DNA of 64,000 nucleotides from Amblyornis subalaris (GCA_018881555.1 JACAXG010000012.1:9342980-9406979), one strand, 5' to 3'; numbered from the stretch's first letter, positions 10,385-24,085 are shown. Notes: generated by a model from the letters alone, not told the origin. Made by a program: numbers and translations.

Positions 10385-11109
10385 AAATTAATTCCTATGG
10401 GGTTTTTTTTCATTATGAGAAATGGTGTATTTGGACAGTTTTGCAGGGGAGTTTTCTGGGTTCTAAACACAAGTGAAAAAAACACTAAGTACAAGGCAGT
10501 TGTAAACAAATAGAGGAGGAATAACAGCTTTGGGAAACCTTCAGGTGCACACAAAAGCTGGCACAAGGAAATTGCCAACCACAGCAACTAAAAGTAGAGG
10601 CTGCAATGGGAACATAAAAGGGATCATGTATGTTCTGCGGTGAGGGTCATGAATGGCTGCCTCAACAAATCTTCAGGCAACAGAAGCCCTTCATACAGAG
10701 ACTGATGCAACATCTGCCAAGTTTTTTTTCCCCAGGAATAACGGGCCAATATCTAGAAGCTGATCTCCAGACAAGGTGACACAGATTCTACGGCAGCAGT
10801 GAAGGAATTTTAGCATTACTCTACCAGATTTTTAATTTTTGCAGCAAATGTGCAAATCTGCATTGACTTGAAACATATTTGACTGTATGCTGAGCTTACA
10901 TTTTCAAAAAGAGGACACCAGCTGCCCAGAGTTTAGTTCTTATCTTTTGTTTATGCCAAATGGCAGTATGAACCTTATGGTTAACACACATTGCAATGGT
11001 TCACTTTCTATGTGGAGGTTAGTAATTGATAAAGGTAAAATGATAATCGACAACAATTAAGAATCCCAGCGGGAATGTTTGGGCTATGTTAGAAGTGAGA
11101 GGGTGTGGT

Positions 11110-11260
11110 AAAAGCACCAACTTTGGATTTTGCACTAAATCCTTAGTTCACAGTATTTCCTACACAGCTGTGGTCATATTTCTGATGTGACCCCAAACAA
11201 CTCATTTAATTTCTCTCTGCCTCAGTTTCCCATCTGCAGAAGAAGAAAGGAATTTCTAGA
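11110..11260 (+). repeat. MIR-like ancient SINE fossil
   Basis: The order of blocks matches the core and 3' part of MIR-family SINEs: 'agcaccaactttgg', then 'gatgtgacc', 'caactcatttaatttctct', 'ctgcctcagtttcccatctg'. The last block is the hallmark MIR end. Divergence is high, as expected for an element inserted before the radiation of amniotes. Such fossils are known in bird genomes and are sometimes preserved as regulatory elements. Confidence 0.75.
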
Positions 11261-14057
11261 CCTCAGTGTATATGACAAAGATTATGAGATACTTCAGGTT
11301 TAACTATATAATATAGTAACTTTGGCAGGAAAGGTGTCTTAATGATTTCTTGCTCTCTTGCAGACTCCCTGACTCCATCCTGGCACTGTAATCTATTATT
11401 CTATTCAGTTTTTGAAATCTACCCATAGACCAGAGCACTGAAATGACCTAGGCTAAAAATAACACACCCCTCCCCCCCTTTCTTTAAAGATTTTTTTAAC
11501 TGAGATCCAGTTGACATTGAAGCTCCAGCAGCTGGTAACCTGTCATAAAAAGGACCTTGAAAACTGACATGTCACACTTTAACATCAGATAAGCTGTAGT
11601 AATCCAGAGGGATGTCACAACACAGCCTTTGTAAAGTCATTGTTTCTGAAGGGGAAGAACACCCTTCACACATGATATGGGTTCATGTCTTGCCTCACTT
11701 GATTACTGATGGGCATAGGGATGAAAGAGGAGCCAAATGAACACAAAGGTAATAAAATATATCCCTATGTAATTGTTCTGTCTCCTCGCTTCTTCAAACA
11801 CCTTCTGCTCCCACAAGACTGACAGACTCCAACACTTCAGTTGCATCAGTAACACCACATCCTCTTGGACTGCTTCTTGGCAATAAGTTTTAAAGTACCA
11901 CCTGAAGCAGGTCACTGCCATTTTTCCTGGCTTAGAGGTAAGAGACAATAGCATAGAAAGAAGTGGTGCAGAGAACTTCTCAGCTGCAGAAATAAGGCAC
12001 AGGTCTTCTGAGTCCTGCCCAATACACTGACTACAAAGCGTCATCTCCTGCTATTCAGTGAAGTCTGTTGCCTCCCCAAAAGGATTGTGTGCCATGTGGA
12101 GCAGCAACAGCACTGGAGACCACAGAGCAGGGAGGAGAGGTGTCTGGAAGGGAGCTGAGGAGTGTCTCTCTATGTATTTGTTTGTTGGTTTCAATATCAC
12201 AATCAGTGATTAAAAGTTTGGTAATTGGCAACAAATTAAATCAGTTGAAATTCCCCTGGCTCAAAACTCATTCTGGCTCATAACAAGGGAAAATTGATTC
12301 AACACAAAAATTTGGAAATAAACTGGTACAGTCACAGTGGTCTGGCAACAGATCTGAGGGTGAAGATATGGAAAACAGCAAATTACATAGTTCATGTTGG
12401 ACAGCAGTTGCTCATCTAGGGTATAAATGTAACAGGGGTCTTTTAAGCCAGGAGAAGGGCTGATAATAACATCTTATCCTGGCTTTTGTTAACAGCAGTT
12501 AAAAATTGGAACGTTAATGGAAAGAAGTTCAAAGAGAGGCACCAGAAGCGATTAACAGGGATATATCTTCAGGAGATACATGTTTACATGCTTGGCTTAA
12601 AAGAAAGCAGCCAAGCAAAGACAAGACAAAATCCTTTCAAGGGACCTGTGTGGAATCCCAAAGAGCATTATATAGAATATCAACATGGAAAGAAGAAAAA
12701 GAAAATTCATGATAACTATAAAAACTTCTGACAGCCACATTGGACCAAAACCCTAGAGAGGGTGGGTTCCTACATGTTGCAGAAAGTTGTATTCAACATT
12801 CAGAAAAAATTTAGAAACAGAAGCCCCTCTCCATTTGCCTGTGGGATCCCAATCAAAAAAAAAAACACCACCACCCTAAAAAAACAACAACAACAAAAAC
12901 CCAAGGACAGCATCTTTTTTAGCTCTCAAAGCAGGTCAAATTCAGAAAGAATAATTCACAACCCACACATAAGTCAATGGCCATTATGTTTGCTCAGACA
13001 AGACCTGAATTTGATTAAATGGTTATGAGCATGCAGACTATATACTATATAAACAAAAATCTGTTTTGCAATGAGATTATTTATATCAAAGATAATTTCA
13101 ACTGCTTATGAGATCTCACATTTGGTTAAAAATACAAAGTCCTCAAATGACTGTGACAGTCAAATTGCAATATTCTAAGAAATATTTCTATTTTTACTTT
13201 TTTTAAGATTGGCAAAGAGGCTGGTTAAAACCTTCACAGAAGCATGCAGTTGAAAAAAAGAACCTGAGCATTTTCTGCTTCCAGAAGCAATGCAGCTGTA
13301 TCTTGCAGTGTCTAATGTTTCAGAGTGAGTGGACTTGAGCAGGGTGGTAAACACACAAGAATGACTGAAGTTCGAAAACAAACAAAAAGAAGCGTTGAGC
13401 TCACTCTTGTAGTAAATGGGAAAGAAGTGAGGGAAAGCTTGGCAAAAATCAGCATAATAGTGGGCTTATTGTTGAATCTGAAAGCTTCATTTTCCAACAG
13501 TGTCCCTTTTCTGGGAAGCTGCACAACCACTCTGAAAGCGCTTTCTATAGAGATGATAAATCTGTGGTGGAGATTTATGCACATTCAGATTAAGTCAGGA
13601 AATCAGTAATGAAAAGGATAATTAAATAGAGAGACAAAAACCTAGAAGAAAAATTACCAAAAGCCCCCAAAACAAACACAGCTAACAATACACCATGATA
13701 TATCAGGTCCTGGGATTCTGACTCTGACTTTGGCACCCATTCTTGCTTAAGCAACACACAGGATGAGCAACTTCATCCTCTTCCTCACTGCGGTTCCCAG
13801 GACTCAAGAGAAGGGCACTCTGCACAGCAGCAGATTCTGGGCTGTAGCAGAGTGTGTGAACAAGATGAGGCTTGATATCTTAGGTCCTCTTTCAGTTTCT
13901 TTTGGCACAAGCTCTTAATTCATCAATAGGTGGAAAGGCATAGGAAGAAAAAATATTCTATAGTTATGTATGGAATAGTTAGAGACCACAGCCTTCGTGG
14001 TACTGAAGGAGCATCCAAAAAGGAGGGGAAAGATACAGAGACAGCTCTGAGTGACAA
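11261..14057. other. Non-coding interval, no gene seen
   Basis: AT-rich sequence with no convincing exon or young transposon. It contains short homopolymer-rich patches, for instance an A/CAA-rich patch near 12857-12900. Short reading frames are present on both strands without recognisable domains. Confidence 0.5.
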
Positions 14058-14068
14058 CAGCCAACCTC

Positions 14069-14101
<33 letters not shown>

Positions 14102-14113
14102 TGTGGTTGGCTG
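14058..14113. repeat. 29-base poly(A) run flanked by a 9-bp inverted repeat
   Basis: An uninterrupted run of 29 A residues (14069-14097) lies between CAGCCAACC (14058-14066) and its exact reverse complement GGTTGGCTG (14105-14113). The A run could be the tail of a retroposed RNA or plain slippage. I see no retrocopy body or target duplication that would settle it. Confidence 0.7.
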
Positions 14114-14389
14114 GAAGAGTTTCTGATAATGGCTTGCAGTCCCAGGATGTTGAATTGGATGATTGAAATGGATTAATGCTTGTCTTTTTGAGGACTTTTA
14201 CCATGCGTTCAGGGTGCTGGTATGTGCTCAGCCCTAAAGAAACAGCCAAAGAGGTATCTCTGTTAGCAGCAGTGGTAGACTCCTGCTCTGCGGATGAGCT
14301 TGACCCTGGGCTAAAGAGGCTGATATCACTGTTTTGCTTCAGGCATCCAACTCGAGCACCTAGGCCAGAAGCCTCAGTCCCTGGCTGTC

Positions 14390-14485
14390 AGGGGAGCTAT
14401 AGGTGTCCCACTGACTCTGTGGGAGCCTTCAGCCCCATAATCACTAGACTTAGGCACCTGAAGTTAAACTGTGAAAATCCCCAGT
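14390..14485. repeat. Ancient amniote interspersed repeat fossil (tentative)
   Basis: The series 'ggtgtcccactgactctgtg', 'cacctgaagttaaact', 'gtgaaaatccccagtg' is reminiscent of the old, partly palindromic repeats of turtles, crocodilians and birds that contain 'aggcacctaa' and 'gaaaatcccac' segments. I recognise the style, not a named family. Confidence 0.35.
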
Positions 14486-15817
14486 GCAGTGATGACTTTG
14501 TCACAGTGTTATTTGCATTACTTTTCTGCAGCACTTGCCTGGAAGGAAAACTACCCTGAATAACCCAGAGACATTGTGCCACTGTCTGACTCCAGCAGCT
14601 TTATGTTCCAAAAGGGCTTGGGCCACCCCAAAACTTCAGCAACAAAAGAACAGGGAACTTAGTTGGCAGCACTAGTAGATTGCTGTCCTCTGTCTGGACT
14701 TGATACTGTTAGCAGAAAATCAGAGGTCATAAGCTAAACCAGAGCTGTTGAACATTGCAGTCTCCATTTTATAACCAATGGCCCTGTCTTTCTAAGCACA
14801 AGTAAGCGAGGTGCTGTGAGAGCTTTTGACAGAGGTCACTTCTCCCCTTTTGACTTTAAAAGAGGTACAGCCAACTCAGTGTTGATGATAAAGCAAACAC
14901 ACTGACTGAAAAAAATTAGCAAAAAACCCCTTCTCTTTTGCATGACTCTAACTCTAAAACATGCAAACTCAGAACTATATCATAGTCCAGTGTGCAAACT
15001 TCTCCAGCTTTAAAGATATGGTGTGCAAATGCTGCAACTCTGTGAGAATCTTGAATTTGTACACCATGACTTTTTAATTAATTTATTTAGTTACTTACTA
15101 CGTGTTGTTCCACTTCCCTAAAGTGGATTCAGTCCTAGTGTCTGATTAATCTCATGTGGGAACTAAAGACAGATGCAGATGAGAAAAATTGACATCTAAA
15201 AGATGTGGATCTGCTTCCAAGTTTTGCAGTGCAAGATGATCTACAGTAGAAACTATTTACAATCCTTTCTCTCATACCACTGGACAAAAAAAACCAAAAA
15301 GCCTCACAAAAAGTGTAGCAATTCCGATTTCTGCTTAAGAGTTCTGTTCTAGGCAGTGTGCAAAATGCTACTTCAGCCCTTGCCCTATTCTCTGTTCTGC
15401 TAACGAGAATAATTTACAACAGTTTGAACTTTTTTCCATGGGGCTGGGCGAGTTTATAGATGACAATTTACTTTCTGCTATTAGTACGCCAGGCTCAATT
15501 CGAACAAAAATCTTGAGGTAAAAAACCCATATCATTTACTAATCATACAAATCAAGACAATCTCCCTTAAACACTGAATCTGATAACAAAGTATTCCACT
15601 GCCATTTGGAGATGTATGAGTTTAGCTGACACTTATATTGGTGTAATGAAAAAATGTGTGTAGCAGGAAGTGATGCAAAGTAGAGACCACACTCAAGGAC
15701 TGGCTTTGCATATGGACATTGCTCTGGTCTCCTTCACATTAAAAAGTCATCTGCACAAGATAATCCTAGCCAGAAGGAAAAAGAGAAGAACAAAAGTATT
15801 CAGTGCTTTGAAGTGTG
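14486..15817. other. Non-coding interval, no gene seen
   Basis: Unremarkable AT-rich sequence. No splice-flanked open frame, young repeat or structured RNA was recognised. Confidence 0.5.
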
Positions 15818-15844
15818 GTTTCAAGATCAGCATGATCTTGAAAC
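15818..15844. repeat. 12-bp perfect inverted repeat, 3-base loop
   Basis: Arms GTTTCAAGATCA (15818-15829) and TGATCTTGAAAC (15833-15844) are perfect reverse complements around GCA. Transcribed, this would fold as a tight hairpin with one further G-U closure. No U-tract terminator or small-RNA promoter motif accompanies it. Confidence 0.8.
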
Positions 15845-18800
15845 TTCTTGATCTTACTTCCCATTATCTGGGAAGTAATGTAAATAAAAAAAGTGGCACG
15901 TTTGAGTTATGATTTAACTACTAACTCAGGAGTTTGGCAGTTGAGTTTATTGTTGATAGAGTGACATGTCTGACGGTATTCGAAAGAAGGGTTGATCAAC
16001 AGGCAGAAACATATAATCAAGTTGGAAAAAACAGTAAATGCAAGTATTATAGCTTTAGTGTTGATACGCAGCACAAATGAAATTAAAGGAAAGTACTAAA
16101 ACATAGTAATTACAGAAATATCTAAAAGGTATCAAAACCCCCAAGGTTTGATCAATCACCAGTGTGCTTTAGAAGTCCAGTGATCATAACAGAAATTATG
16201 TCAGCAATGTGATTCAGAAATTAACAAGGTAAATTACAGTTTAATATGGAGTGATGCCAAGCATAGATTTGTGCTGTCTCTGAAAGACTGAAGTGAAGCT
16301 CAACACTGCAGAATCCAAATTTCTCAAAAGCAAAAGGAAAGCATCCCCATGGCTCTGCACAAGCAAAGCAGCACCTCTGTTTAACAAGGAGAGAGCCTCA
16401 GCTCACTCATGGCTGCACAGGAAGGCTGTGTGAGAATTGAACACAGCCCCCCACCCCAATCCTACCTTACAGTAGCTGTTGAAAGTTATCCTAAAATTTA
16501 AAAAAAAGAAATCAAATCTGCTCAAAACAACACTCTGGCTAAAACAAGAACAAAATCCATCTAGGTGCAGTTACTTGATTTAATGCTCAAACACAGCCTG
16601 CTGCTCTCAAAGACCAGAAAGGACTGCTCATGGACTAAGAGAAGAGAGAGATAACATTAAAAAACCCAGAAGACAAAACTGAAAAAGATAGATATATATA
16701 TGTATGTATGAATATATGCAGTATAAAAAAACACCAGCTTTGGGATCATCCTTTGTAGAAGTGCCCTACTACATGTCACAGAATTCAGACAATACTTCTG
16801 TAGTCACGGTCCCCAAATCTTCTAGAATGTAATGAATATATACCGTTTGCAACCAAATTTTTTATTCAAGAATATAATCCCTTATTATTTCAAATCCTTA
16901 GGGCTAGCTTCAGGTTTTTATGAGAAAGATTATTCTATGCCAGAGTACTTCTCCCTGAAGAATACATAAGGAGTTAACTCACACATAGATGGATATTGTT
17001 ACTTATCAGCACTTCACTGCCATTACCATGGCAGCAAGGCAAAGACCATTTTGTTCTGCCCTGTTCTTCCCTCTGAACTGACAGTTCACTTCCAAATTCA
17101 GAATCTTAAGAGAAACTAATGTTTGAGGCCAGATTTTGCATTGTGTCCTAGAAGCTCAATCTGATATGAAGTTTAATGAAAAGGTAGAACAAAAGGCTGA
17201 CTGAACATTAAGAGGCTGATTATGATTTGCAGTACAACGTGCATCAAAATAATAAAACAAAACTCAGATCAAGCATTTGTTGGAGTAAAATGTGCCCAAA
17301 AAACTATCTGCATCTTCTTTTGTTGCTCACAGACAAATGCAGGGATCAGCATGTTGCTGCTGCCTACAGGACAGGTATGATTGCCAAGAAGGAACCTGGT
17401 ACAATGAAATTACAATAGGTTCATCAGGAAGTGGAGTGCACCAAAGGGTAGTCAAGAACATGTAACATGCCAGCCATCATTATACTTCACATCTGCATAT
17501 CCAATAGGTTATCAATATTAATAGGAGAACTGGTGCAGGAGGAGGCTGCTGGGGCATGAGAATTGCATTTTCTGATTTACTCTGACACTTCAGATTTGTC
17601 TAAAGAATAAAAACCAGAGGGAGATAATGCCACAGACAAATAACCTAAGGAATATGATCACTTCCTAGCTGGTTCAGGCTCTTTATCTATTTGACTCCAC
17701 ACAGTCAAATAATTAAGGAGTCACTGTGACATTAAAAAAATCCTCCACCAATCCCATTCCTCAAAGCTTCATGAATAAACAACTGATAGGAGCTCTCCCA
17801 CCATTCCTGAGTAGAAACAATTGGGAGGAGATAGAGAAGGCAGGAGAGCAAGGCTTAGTGAAACAGAACTCTGGCACAAACCAGCTGGAAAACAACTGGA
17901 AGGGAAGGTTGAGAAGACAAAGAGGATGCAGGGGAAGCAGAAGGCAGCAAGTCTTACTCTTCTGGACAAGAGGTTCAGTGTGTGTGTGTGTGTAAACATC
18001 ATGAAAGATCCAGACGGTCTTCTCCACCCAACAGTGTAGTTTGCTCATATAGGTCTTGGAAGACAGTTACCTGAACAACCTGTTCCCTCTTGTACAACCT
18101 GTCATGTAATCCAAGTTTATCCTGCTGGGCTGACCACAAAATAACAAAGTACTTAGCTGTTCCCCCCCCTTATGCCACAAACACTGTATAAGCTATGTTT
18201 TGTCTACAGGAAAGCAAGAGTTAATATCTGCACAGGAACAGAGGCAGACAAAAAGAAATGGAGACAGGAGATAAAATGAAGCTGCAGGCTGCAACAGTTA
18301 TGCCATTTGATTCCCAGCTTTAACTAAACCCTTCGAAGTAGAATAGGTTTTTTATGTTAAAAAAGCTACTTTTCAGTATGCATCATTGTTTACGGTTGCA
18401 AAAATTACTAAACTGGATATTCAACATTGAAAAAGTAGCCTAATATTTATGTGCAGACCCCCATTATTCCCACAGCTCCCATGCCACATCCAACACTTAT
18501 TAGCTGCAGCAGTATTAAGTGTTACAGTAACAGATTACATTGTTTTGCAGGCACAGTTCAAAAACTTCACCTTCACCCCTACAAAGCAGGAGCTGAATGG
18601 TATAGCTCCACAACTGAAAAGTTTGAATTAACCAGAGAAAAAAATTATGTATCATCTTTGGGAACTTCAGTTATCGAAAAGATCTTCAAGAGCCATGAAA
18701 GAGAATATCCCATGGGAACAAATAAATGTTGAAGCTGCTGAGCTGGGTTTCAAAGCACTCTCGTCTCTCCTATACCTCATTAAATTAGACTATAAATATC

Positions 18801-18857
18801 AAGCAGAAGTGCAAATAACTTCCTAAATGGAGACTAAGTTTGCACTTACCTGAGGAA
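15845..18857. other. Non-coding interval with short microsatellites
   Basis: No gene recognised. Two simple repeats are visible: an imperfect (TA)/(TATG) tract at about 16690-16718 and a perfect (GT)8 at 17978-17993. Near 17115 'gaggccagattttgca' has the look of an old amniote repeat, but too little survives to name it. Confidence 0.55.
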
Positions 18858-18877
18858 GTTTGGCAATTTTGCCAAAC
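18850..18877. promoter_or_regulatory. NFI-like palindrome next to a consensus minus-strand splice donor
   Basis: A 20-bp inverted repeat with 9-base arms GTTTGGCAA / TTGCCAAAC (18858-18877) contains TTGGC and GCCAA half sites six bases apart; the NFI consensus has five. Eight bases to its left the minus strand reads CTCAG/GTAAGT, an exact donor consensus with the last exon base at 18850. Exact donors occur by chance a few times per 64 kb, and the upstream minus-strand sequence has no open frame, so neither site is assigned a function. Confidence 0.35.
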
Positions 18878-21800
18878 ATAATTTATCCTTTTGTTAAAAC
18901 CAGAAAGTTGAAGGAGAGGAGGCATGTCTAACGGGGCTTTCAAAATGATGGGTAATGTCCACACAAAGTAGTGGGAGAATGTAATTATTTTCTACAATAC
19001 AGATCTTGCTTTAGTATTTAAAGGGTTCACCCTTGCTACCTACGACATCCCCAGGACTGTGGAGATTTGATAGCACTTATATCTGTGTGAAAATTCCCAA
19101 AGTTTTATATTCTCCATGAGAACTAATGAAGAGGACCTCAACAAATACTTGCTGTGTATTTGTATTTCTGTAACAGCTGTAAATTAAGAATTGCAAACTT
19201 GACTAGGTTCAATATCAAAACTTAAGTCGCAGAAGCACCGAGCTGTATAATCAAAGACGACAGGAAGCAGTTGTTAAATTTAACTAAATTATGTAAAGGA
19301 ACAGCTGCATTTCCAAGAACAAAGGCCCAAACAACAAAAAACAATGAAGAAAAGACAAACCTATACATATTTCTTCTAAAATGGCTCTCCAAAGAGAGAA
19401 AACAGGAGACTTACTATAAAATCTAATGTGGGACTTAAAGGTACAGTAAAATGCAGTTCAGATACTTGTTCCAGAGATACCAACAAATGGCTCCAAACCC
19501 CTTATTGTTGTGATTAAAAAGACAGAATGCTACAGTGGTCAAGTGAGATGAAATGCTGGCAGTTAGCCAAATATGAATTCAGGATGATATACTTTGTCAT
19601 GCTCACCATTGATTGCTATTGCAAAGCTGCTCTGGGACCAAAATCCTGATTGTAATCCATCAAACCAATAACTACAGTGAGTCGAATGGCTGAGCAATTG
19701 TGATGATACAGCTGGCTGCAGGCATGGTGCTGAAAATTAGTAAGTGAAGCTGCTATTAGCATGTAGAAAGCTTTGGAGGAAGGGAAAAGCAGCATAGTAA
19801 TTGCTAATACCCACAACACAGGAATGATATCAAAAGTTTTATTAAAAACAAACCAAATCATGTCATGCTGATTTTCGAAGGAGAAATACTTATGCCTGCT
19901 GCTCACAACTTCACAACTTACACAAAGATGTGCCTATACATAACTTTACCTGGTATAAGCAGAAAAGCTTAGTTCTCTTCCTAGTCAGCTACAGTCACAG
20001 GCTATGTTCAGGGAGCACCAGCAGAAAGAATCAGAATGGTGGACGATTCACACCAACTGGAAACAGCCTTCCAAAGCTGGCAATAGGAATACCACTGTCA
20101 CACAAAACTGATTTTGCTTGGGCCACTGTTAGCACTCAGCCTCTATCTTGCCTACTAGACAGGGTGTGAGACATCTACATGGACTGTCCAGGCAAAAAGC
20201 AGTCAGGCACTTCCACCTCCATAAGAGCAGGATTCAAGGACATTCATCAATACCAACCAAATACTGCTTAGCTTGCTCTGATAAGTCACCTCAGAGAAGC
20301 CTTCAATGTGACTGAAATCCAGCAACAGTATTCCCCACTTTGGTTTGTGCTTCCTATTGCCTTTGTCACTTTGACCCTTCATCTCCCATCTGTGGGATTC
20401 TTGCCTTTAGTGTATTTTTTTCACCTAAATATAGCAGCTCTTCAGTCTTTTTGTCTCTCTGCTACAACCTTGGCTGCCTTTAATGGATCCTGCATGAAAT
20501 TAGACCTAGTTTGCATTCTAATCAACTTTGGTGACTTATGCTTTTAATTAATCCGTAATATTCCTCCAGTCTCCATGGATGGTGCATTATAAAATCTTGT
20601 TTCTTCGTGTCGTTGTGGTTTCGAATTCAGGGGAAAAATATCTCACAAATGGCACGTATACAAGAAATATATGCAACTTACCATAAAACATTATGATTTT
20701 ATTCTTTCCAGCTGGAGTAGCAGACAAGTAAAAAGTTACACGTGATTTATTATTCCACAAGAAGCAGGGGTCCAACAAGGCCCGTACTCAGATACAACCT
20801 CTATGGGATTCTCAACATATTGTAAATTGCTGGATCTGAGTAACCCCTCTCCAAAACTACAGCGGGCCTCTGACTGCCTTGCACGCAAAGATTTAACAGG
20901 TTAATTGACCAAATCATGCTCACTTCAATAGCCCCTTTGTGTTGAAGATTTGACCTACAGAAGAGCTGTGAAAGTTTAGAGCACAACATAAGTGGTAAGT
21001 ATTACTGGGTCACATTTTGAGGTTCAGAATCAGTTGTTACTTAATGTTTATTCAGCTTCCATTAAAGTAGAGCACTGAATCAAAAACCAAGGAAGGACCT
21101 CCAAATTTCACCCATTATTAATCATTTAATGTTATCAACTACATTTAATGTTCTCTGACATCTTTTGCCTATAACTCGAAATAAAAGATATTCAACTGTC
21201 ACTTATAATGTGTGATTTATTGCTAGCCAACCTGCTCATCTGATATTTGAATGAACTGAGAAGTTTTATGAGGATTCTTGAAACAATCTTTTCACTTCAG
21301 TTATATTTACTGACAGTTTCTGACTGTATTTAACAATAATTAGAATAATCACTCCAGCAATGAGGTCTGGAAAAACACACATCCTAAGAATATTAATAAA
21401 CCAGCAACTTCTTTTAAGACATTAAGATCTTTTCCCATCATATTAGATATATGGGACTGGCATTAAGTATACTTACAAGTGGTTCAGAGCAGTGGGAGTC
21501 TTCTTCATACCCTTAAGATTAGTTCTCTTAGCATTCCACATCTCCTACTAAATATGTTTTATTAAAATATTTAGTCCCACTTTTTATTTGGAATAATAGA
21601 GTTAAAAGATAAGCAGGGCAGTAAAATTCTGAACCCATTATCTAAAACACTTGGTCCCAGGAAAATAATACAGGAAAAATAAGGGGCCCACTGCCATTAC
21701 TGCCACTAAGATCTCACCTTCTGTTCCCTGGCAACTCAACAGTTTGCAACACCAGGACTAAAGGCATATTCATCAGTCTTGTGGTCTTCAGATACTATTT

Positions 21801-23354
21801 GTTTGGTAAAGTGAAGCAATGCTGATTTCTCATTTTAAAGATTAAGGAGACACACCTCCTGTCATCTGAGAGAGTGACATTTCAGCCAGGAAAGAAAAGT
21901 TGAACTTGTTAACACCAATGGCACAGGAGCAGATCACAGATCTGACCTCAGTGTCTCATTTCTCAGAGTCACAGTCAGTAACTGATGATGAAGAAAGAGT
22001 GTGACAAAAAAGAAAACGTGCAGCTTCTCCACTAAAGTCTCCTAGTTTCCAGGACTGTGCAGCTTGGGCACCTTTGTTCTGGCATGGTGGAAATTATCAT
22101 GATCAAGATCTTAATCTTTCAGGGTTTGAACAAGGGAAATGCTGAACAGCACTCAAGTGTGTCACTTTATATGGGTGACAACTCCCAAAATCCAAATAGT
22201 TGCTTGGATCAAGGCCAGGCCCCTGAGCCCCTTGCAGAAACATTAAAATTTAAGAGACAATGGGAGAAGGAGGGTAATTCCTTAGCCCTGGCTGGTTTTA
22301 CTTTGAGGCTGCCAGGGTTTGAAAGAAAGCAAGCCTAAACCATGTTGTGATCTCAGTGGTTACTCAAAGGCATCTTCTGGAGAAATAGTGGCCAGACTGG
22401 AGATCTTTTTCATTCTACTTCTTCAAACTTCAAAAGAACTTTAACAAGTTATGCAAGCATTATAATATTTCAGCCTAAGGTAAATGAAGAAAAAAAATTT
22501 ACTTTCCTTCAATCCTAGGAAAGGAAACATCCCAGCTTCAGGATCTAATCCCTTTAAAGGCAACTGACTTTAGTAAGGGAGAATTTTATCCCCAATTTCT
22601 GAACACGTTCAAAATATAATAATTACTGAATAATTATCTTGCATTTTTTCTTAGTTGAGAGACCAAAAGAAGTCTGGGATTCAGAGGTTCCTGCAAACAA
22701 GAAGATACATGTTTTCAAAACCATCAGTAAAATAAATCAGAAAAATATTGTCCTAAGTGCAAGATAAATGAAGGTGAGAAACACTCTTCTATATCAACCT
22801 AAAATTTGTACTTACAGAATTAAACAAAAAAAAAATTACGACTATTACATATATTCACGGGTAACAGTCAAATGTAAAAGGCTCAGGGTTTGCTCATATG
22901 CAGGGCAGAAATATTTAATAATAATTTGCAATACATACAAAAAATACACAAATTAAAAAGCCAAATTATGTAAATCAAATACAAAGCTGCTCTCAGCAAG
23001 CTCATTGCTACCAGAGATTTCAATGAAAGCAATTTATATCAGTATAAAGTTCTCTCCATTTCCAAAATCCTTGTCCTGAAAATCTTTTTTCTCTTGCTTT
23101 AACAAAAGCCAGCACTTTCGCCACTTGCACAAAAACATTTCCTGTTTGCTATGTAGGAACTGAAGCAAGAAGTCATGTAAGTGCCAGTCAGCTCTCCTAT
23201 CTGAAACACTGGGGAAATACATTAAAATAACTTAGTGCAGTCTAGACGGGCTCAGCACTGTCTGCCTCAAATATTGTGGTTCAGGCATACCCAAAAGCAT
23301 GAGTTTGTTTTCAAACAGTAATATCTTTCAGAAATAATTTACTTTTGATTTTTT
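18878..23354. other. Non-coding interval, no gene seen
   Basis: About 4.5 kb of AT-rich sequence. I found no young transposon, no exon with matching splice sites and coding frame, and no RNA gene. Confidence 0.5.
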
Positions 23355-23381
23355 GAGTGTTTGCTGTTTAGTCAAACACTC
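23355..23381. repeat. 9-bp perfect inverted repeat
   Basis: GAGTGTTTG (23355-23363) and CAAACACTC (23373-23381) pair around a 9-base loop. No function is suggested by the context. Confidence 0.7.
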
Positions 23382-23809
23382 CCATGATGAATTATTTTTT
23401 TTACTAGTTTTGAAAAATCAGAAGCAACATTTCACCTGATTGTAGCTGCCAAGGAGCTGGAACTTGAAGAAAAACATAATATAGTGCAAAAATCCTAATA
23501 AAATTTTGAGAGTGAACGAAACTGAACTGAATGGGGGAAGGTGTGGTATGTCCCTAAGTTAAACATTCAAAAAAAATTTTTAAAAGATTAGAAAACAAGG
23601 TTTATACTGTTGTTATTACTTGAACATTAATAATATTAAGAATCAGCTTTCCGTGAGGACAAAAGTGGAAAAAATCTTGCCTATATTGTAGCATTAAAAA
23701 TCAAGTTAGTATATGAAAAGAGATGGGGTGCAGAAAAGAATGCCAAAACAGACTTAGCCCATCCTGGCACATGTGTGTTCAACATTGCTGAGGGAAGTTC
23801 CTCAGCCTC

Positions 23810-24085
23810 CTTCAATACTCCAGCATTTCAAAGCCTGTATAATCAAAAAAATCTTTCCTCGTATCAAACTTCTCTTTTCCTTACTGTGTATTAATTTCCC
23901 ATGCCCAGTGGAAGGACAACTTATCACTGTTCTTCTTAGAAGAATTTCTATATTTTCATTTTTATTTCCATTTTGCTTTTTCTTTTTTAGACTAAGAAGT
24001 CCCTTTCCCTCACTTTATCTCATTAGCTGTATTTTCTTAGCTTTCATTACTATCCCAGCCTCCCTAGGCTCAGGTTCTTTGTACA
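23810..24085 (-). repeat. Old CR1/L3-type LINE fossil (tentative)
   Basis: The plus strand resembles the reverse complement of an internal CR1-type segment: 'aatctttcctcgtatcaaac', later 'ttagactaagaagtccc', 'tctcattagctgtatttt', 'cttagctttcattac', in the order seen in old CR1/L3 elements of reptiles and birds. It is highly diverged. The 110-codon frame over it (23773-24105) is a by-product of its pyrimidine-rich strand. Confidence 0.4.

Noticed and set aside
17978..18004. 'tgtaaacatc' resembling the miR-30 5' end
   Set aside because: The match stops after the seed-like part, and no complementary arm of a precursor hairpin is present.
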